Positions 61,901-64,000 of a DNA stretch of 64,000 nucleotides are shown here, one piece after another. Position numbers and translations under genes: made by a program. How positions within the stretch are numbered: the stretch's first letter is position 1; the number at the start of each line of letters is the position of its first letter. Under the pieces are notes generated by a model. It did no database searches, had not been told where the DNA came from, and worked only from the letters and a program-made list of their open reading frames with translations. The stretch is from Gemmatimonadales bacterium (GTDB lineage: Bacteria; Gemmatimonadota; Gemmatimonadetes; Gemmatimonadales; GWC2-71-9). The stretch spans positions 20,979 to 84,978 of the forward strand of contig JAICLE010000004.1 of the NCBI GenBank assembly GCA_025927545.1. Reading direction: 5' to 3'.

Positions 61901-62468
61901 GCTGCAGGTCGGTGGCGGTTTCCTCGAGCCGCCGCTCGGTGCTGTGCTTCCGGTCGCGATACAGGCCGATCCCCGCCGCCTCCTCGAACAACGAGCGACG
62001 CTCGTCCGCCCGATCCGAGAGCAGGAGGTCGATCATCTTGGCCTCGATCACCACGCCGGCATCGCTCCCGAGGCCGGTGCCGCGGAGCAGGTCCTGGACG
62101 TCGCGCAGCCGGACCGGGGCGCCGTTCAGCAGATAATCGCTCTGGCCCGACCGGGAGAGCCGCCGGGTGACCACCACCTCGCGGTAGGCGATGGGGAGAT
62201 CGCCATCGCCGTTATCCAGATAGAGGGAGACCTCGGTGACGTTGACGGGCCTGCGCCCGGTGGACCCCTGGAAGATCACGTCTTCCATCTTGCCACCGCG
62301 CAGCAGCCGCGCCGACTGCTCGCCCAGGACCCAGCGCACGGCGTCGGAGACGTTGGACTTCCCGCAGCCGTTCGGGCCGACGATGGCGGTCACGCCCTGC
62401 TCGAACGTGAGGTTGACGGTATCCGCGAACGACTTGAAGCCGGACAGCTCGAGCCGGGTGAGCTTCAT
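58995..62468 (-). CDS. smc: Chromosome segregation protein SMC
   Basis: [68 protein letters not shown]...coiled coils...[41 protein letters not shown]. Confidence 0.98.
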   Translation of the reverse strand: [1157 protein letters not shown]

Positions 62469-62522
62469 GCGGGCGTCCTGCCGATGGTGGGATGGGCGCG
62501 CCGCCGGTCGCGGCGCGGGGAG

Positions 62523-63920
62523 TCAGCGCTCCGGCGCGCCTTGCGCCGAGACGATGAACGACGGCATGCCGATCTTCCGGCCGGTCTCCTCCGCCTGCTC
62601 TCGGGTGGCGTAGGGACCCAGCACGACGCGATGCGCCTCGTCACTTCGGGCCGGCGCCAGTACCGAGGCGGGCAGGCCAGCGCCGCGCAGCTTCTCCGCA
62701 AGCTCGCTGGCCCAGGCGGGATTCTGCGAGCTGCTCACCTGCAGGTAGACCCCCGGTCCCGCCTGCACGCTGTCGGCATTGGCCAGTGCGGTCGAGTCGG
62801 CGACCACGCCATTCTCGGTTTCGTCGGATGGCCGCCACGCGACCGGCAGCCACTCGTCGGCCGCGCCACCCTTCACCCGCCCCGTCTCGGGGAACCCCTT
62901 CGCGGCCAGGTCGAGCGCCACGACATCGTCGCCGCGGCGCGCCAGGAGCGTGTTCGGCGCGGCGATGGCCGGCAGGTCGACCACCCAGCGTGCCGCCACC
63001 GTGCCGAGAAGCCGCTGCCTGCCCACGTCGATGACCCACGCGGAATCGCCGGTCTCCGGCTGCACCAGCAGCCACTCCCCGAAAGACCCGCCACGCAGGC
63101 CCTTCGCGGCGCCGGGCAGCTCGATCTTGTCGAGCTCGTCGCCGCTGAAACGATCCAGCACCAGCAGCGCGTGGTCCTGCTGCGCCACGTAAAGCCGGTG
63201 CCCCGACGGCGAGAACAGCACGGCGTGCGGGTGCCCGGAGAGCGGAATCGATTTCGGCTTGTTCTTGCCTTGCGTCTGGTAGAGGATGACTGCGGTGTCC
63301 GTCGCCACGGCCACCAGATCGCCGTAGAAGCTGGGAACCACCGCTTCCGACGGGAGCGTCATGGTGGTGGGTGCCTGGTCCGAGCCCAGCACCTCGAGCA
63401 CCGGCGCCTTCTCGCCGACCCGGGCGAGGAGGGCGCCGGTCATCGTCGCGTGCAGCTCCCGGGGCGAGCCCTGCAGCTTGGCCCGGAACCGCACGGGGGC
63501 ACGACGGACCATCTGGGTCACGGTGCTTCCCGTGTCGACCGCGTAGAGCGCTCCGTCCGGTCCGACCGTGGCCGCCCGCACGCCCTCGAGATACGTGCGC
63601 ACTCGGCGGGTCTCCAGGTCGAGCGTCACCAGATTGCGCTTGCGATCGAGCGCGAAGACCACGCCCTGCTCGGGGTCGGCGCCGACGATCCGCTCGACCG
63701 CCGGCATCTTGTCCTCGGCCTTCCAGGAGGACGGCTCGAGCGAGGGTATGCGGTACAGCCGCGCGAACCCGCCGTCCTCCGGGAATCGGAGCACCGACGA
63801 GGGCACGGTCGCGCGGGCCGCTCCGTGGAGATTGCTGTCCAGCGCCAGCCGCTCCGGCTTCCGGCCGCAGGCCAGCAGGAGGAGCACGGAGGCGACGCCG
63901 AGGCGGTAAGGGAACTTCAC
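62523..63920 (-). CDS. Lipoprotein with beta-propeller-like repeats and C-terminal SPOR domain
   Basis: MKFPYRLGVASVLLLLACGRK lipobox; C-term GVYLQVSSSQNPAWASELAEKLRGAGLPASVLAPARSDEAHRVVLGPYATREQAEETGRKI. Confidence 0.8.
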   Translation of the reverse strand: MKFPYRLGVASVLLLLACGRKPERLALDSNLHGAARATVPSSVLRFPEDGGFARLYRIPSLEPSSWKAEDKMPAVERIVGADPEQGVVFALDRKRNLVTLDLETRRVRTYLEGVRAATVGPDGALYAVDTGSTVTQMVRRAPVRFRAKLQGSPRELHATMTGALLARVGEKAPVLEVLGSDQAPTTMTLPSEAVVPSFYGDLVAVATDTAVILYQTQGKNKPKSIPLSGHPHAVLFSPSGHRLYVAQQDHALLVLDRFSGDELDKIELPGAAKGLRGGSFGEWLLVQPETGDSAWVIDVGRQRLLGTVAARWVVDLPAIAAPNTLLARRGDDVVALDLAAKGFPETGRVKGGAADEWLPVAWRPSDETENGVVADSTALANADSVQAGPGVYLQVSSSQNPAWASELAEKLRGAGLPASVLAPARSDEAHRVVLGPYATREQAEETGRKIGMPSFIVSAQGAPER

Positions 63921-64000
63921 GCGGGAAAGATAAGGGAGGCAGGGGGGAGGGGGGAGGCGGGGCGGCCCGGCGGGGGGGGGGCGGCCGACCCGAGGCCCCC

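Overview
GC-rich bacterial chromosomal segment, densely coded on both strands. Gene content and style (tandem MacB-like permeases, short RpoD-type sigma factor, BTAD/kinase fusion, SpoIID, YlbF, BshB1) suggest a Gemmatimonadota-like genome, but that is an inference. Most genes are housekeeping or metabolic: pgsA (partial), cinA, grpE-dnaJ, ppk1, mnmA, a cysteine desulfurase, a TolC-MacA-MacB efflux operon with four permeases, an NtrY-like kinase, two S41 peptidases, comM, arfB, larE, thpR, an NtrC-family regulator, an aldehyde dehydrogenase, a sigma-70 factor, a methionine operon (metY-aspartokinase-metX), yajQ, spoIID, rpmE, prfA-prmC, tmk, lolA, a DAHP synthase and smc. No CRISPR array, rRNA, prophage or transposase was seen. 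The strongest non-ordinary signal is the 5' leader of the methionine operon (about 44649-45019, minus strand). It has a TTGACA-N17-TAGTCT promoter, a SAM-II-like aptamer candidate (GAUUUAA...GCUAAA) starting near the predicted +1, a hairpin, a 40-aa Met/Cys-rich leader ORF, and a 13-bp GC stem followed by a U-tract just before metY. Other signals are loss of catalytic residues in three nucleotide-binding proteins (a BTAD-kinase fusion, an NtrC-family regulator and the aspartokinase), a degraded Ser/Thr kinase remnant, a frameshifted nitronate monooxygenase gene, and several unrelated families of intergenic palindromes, some built from 7-8-nt units.
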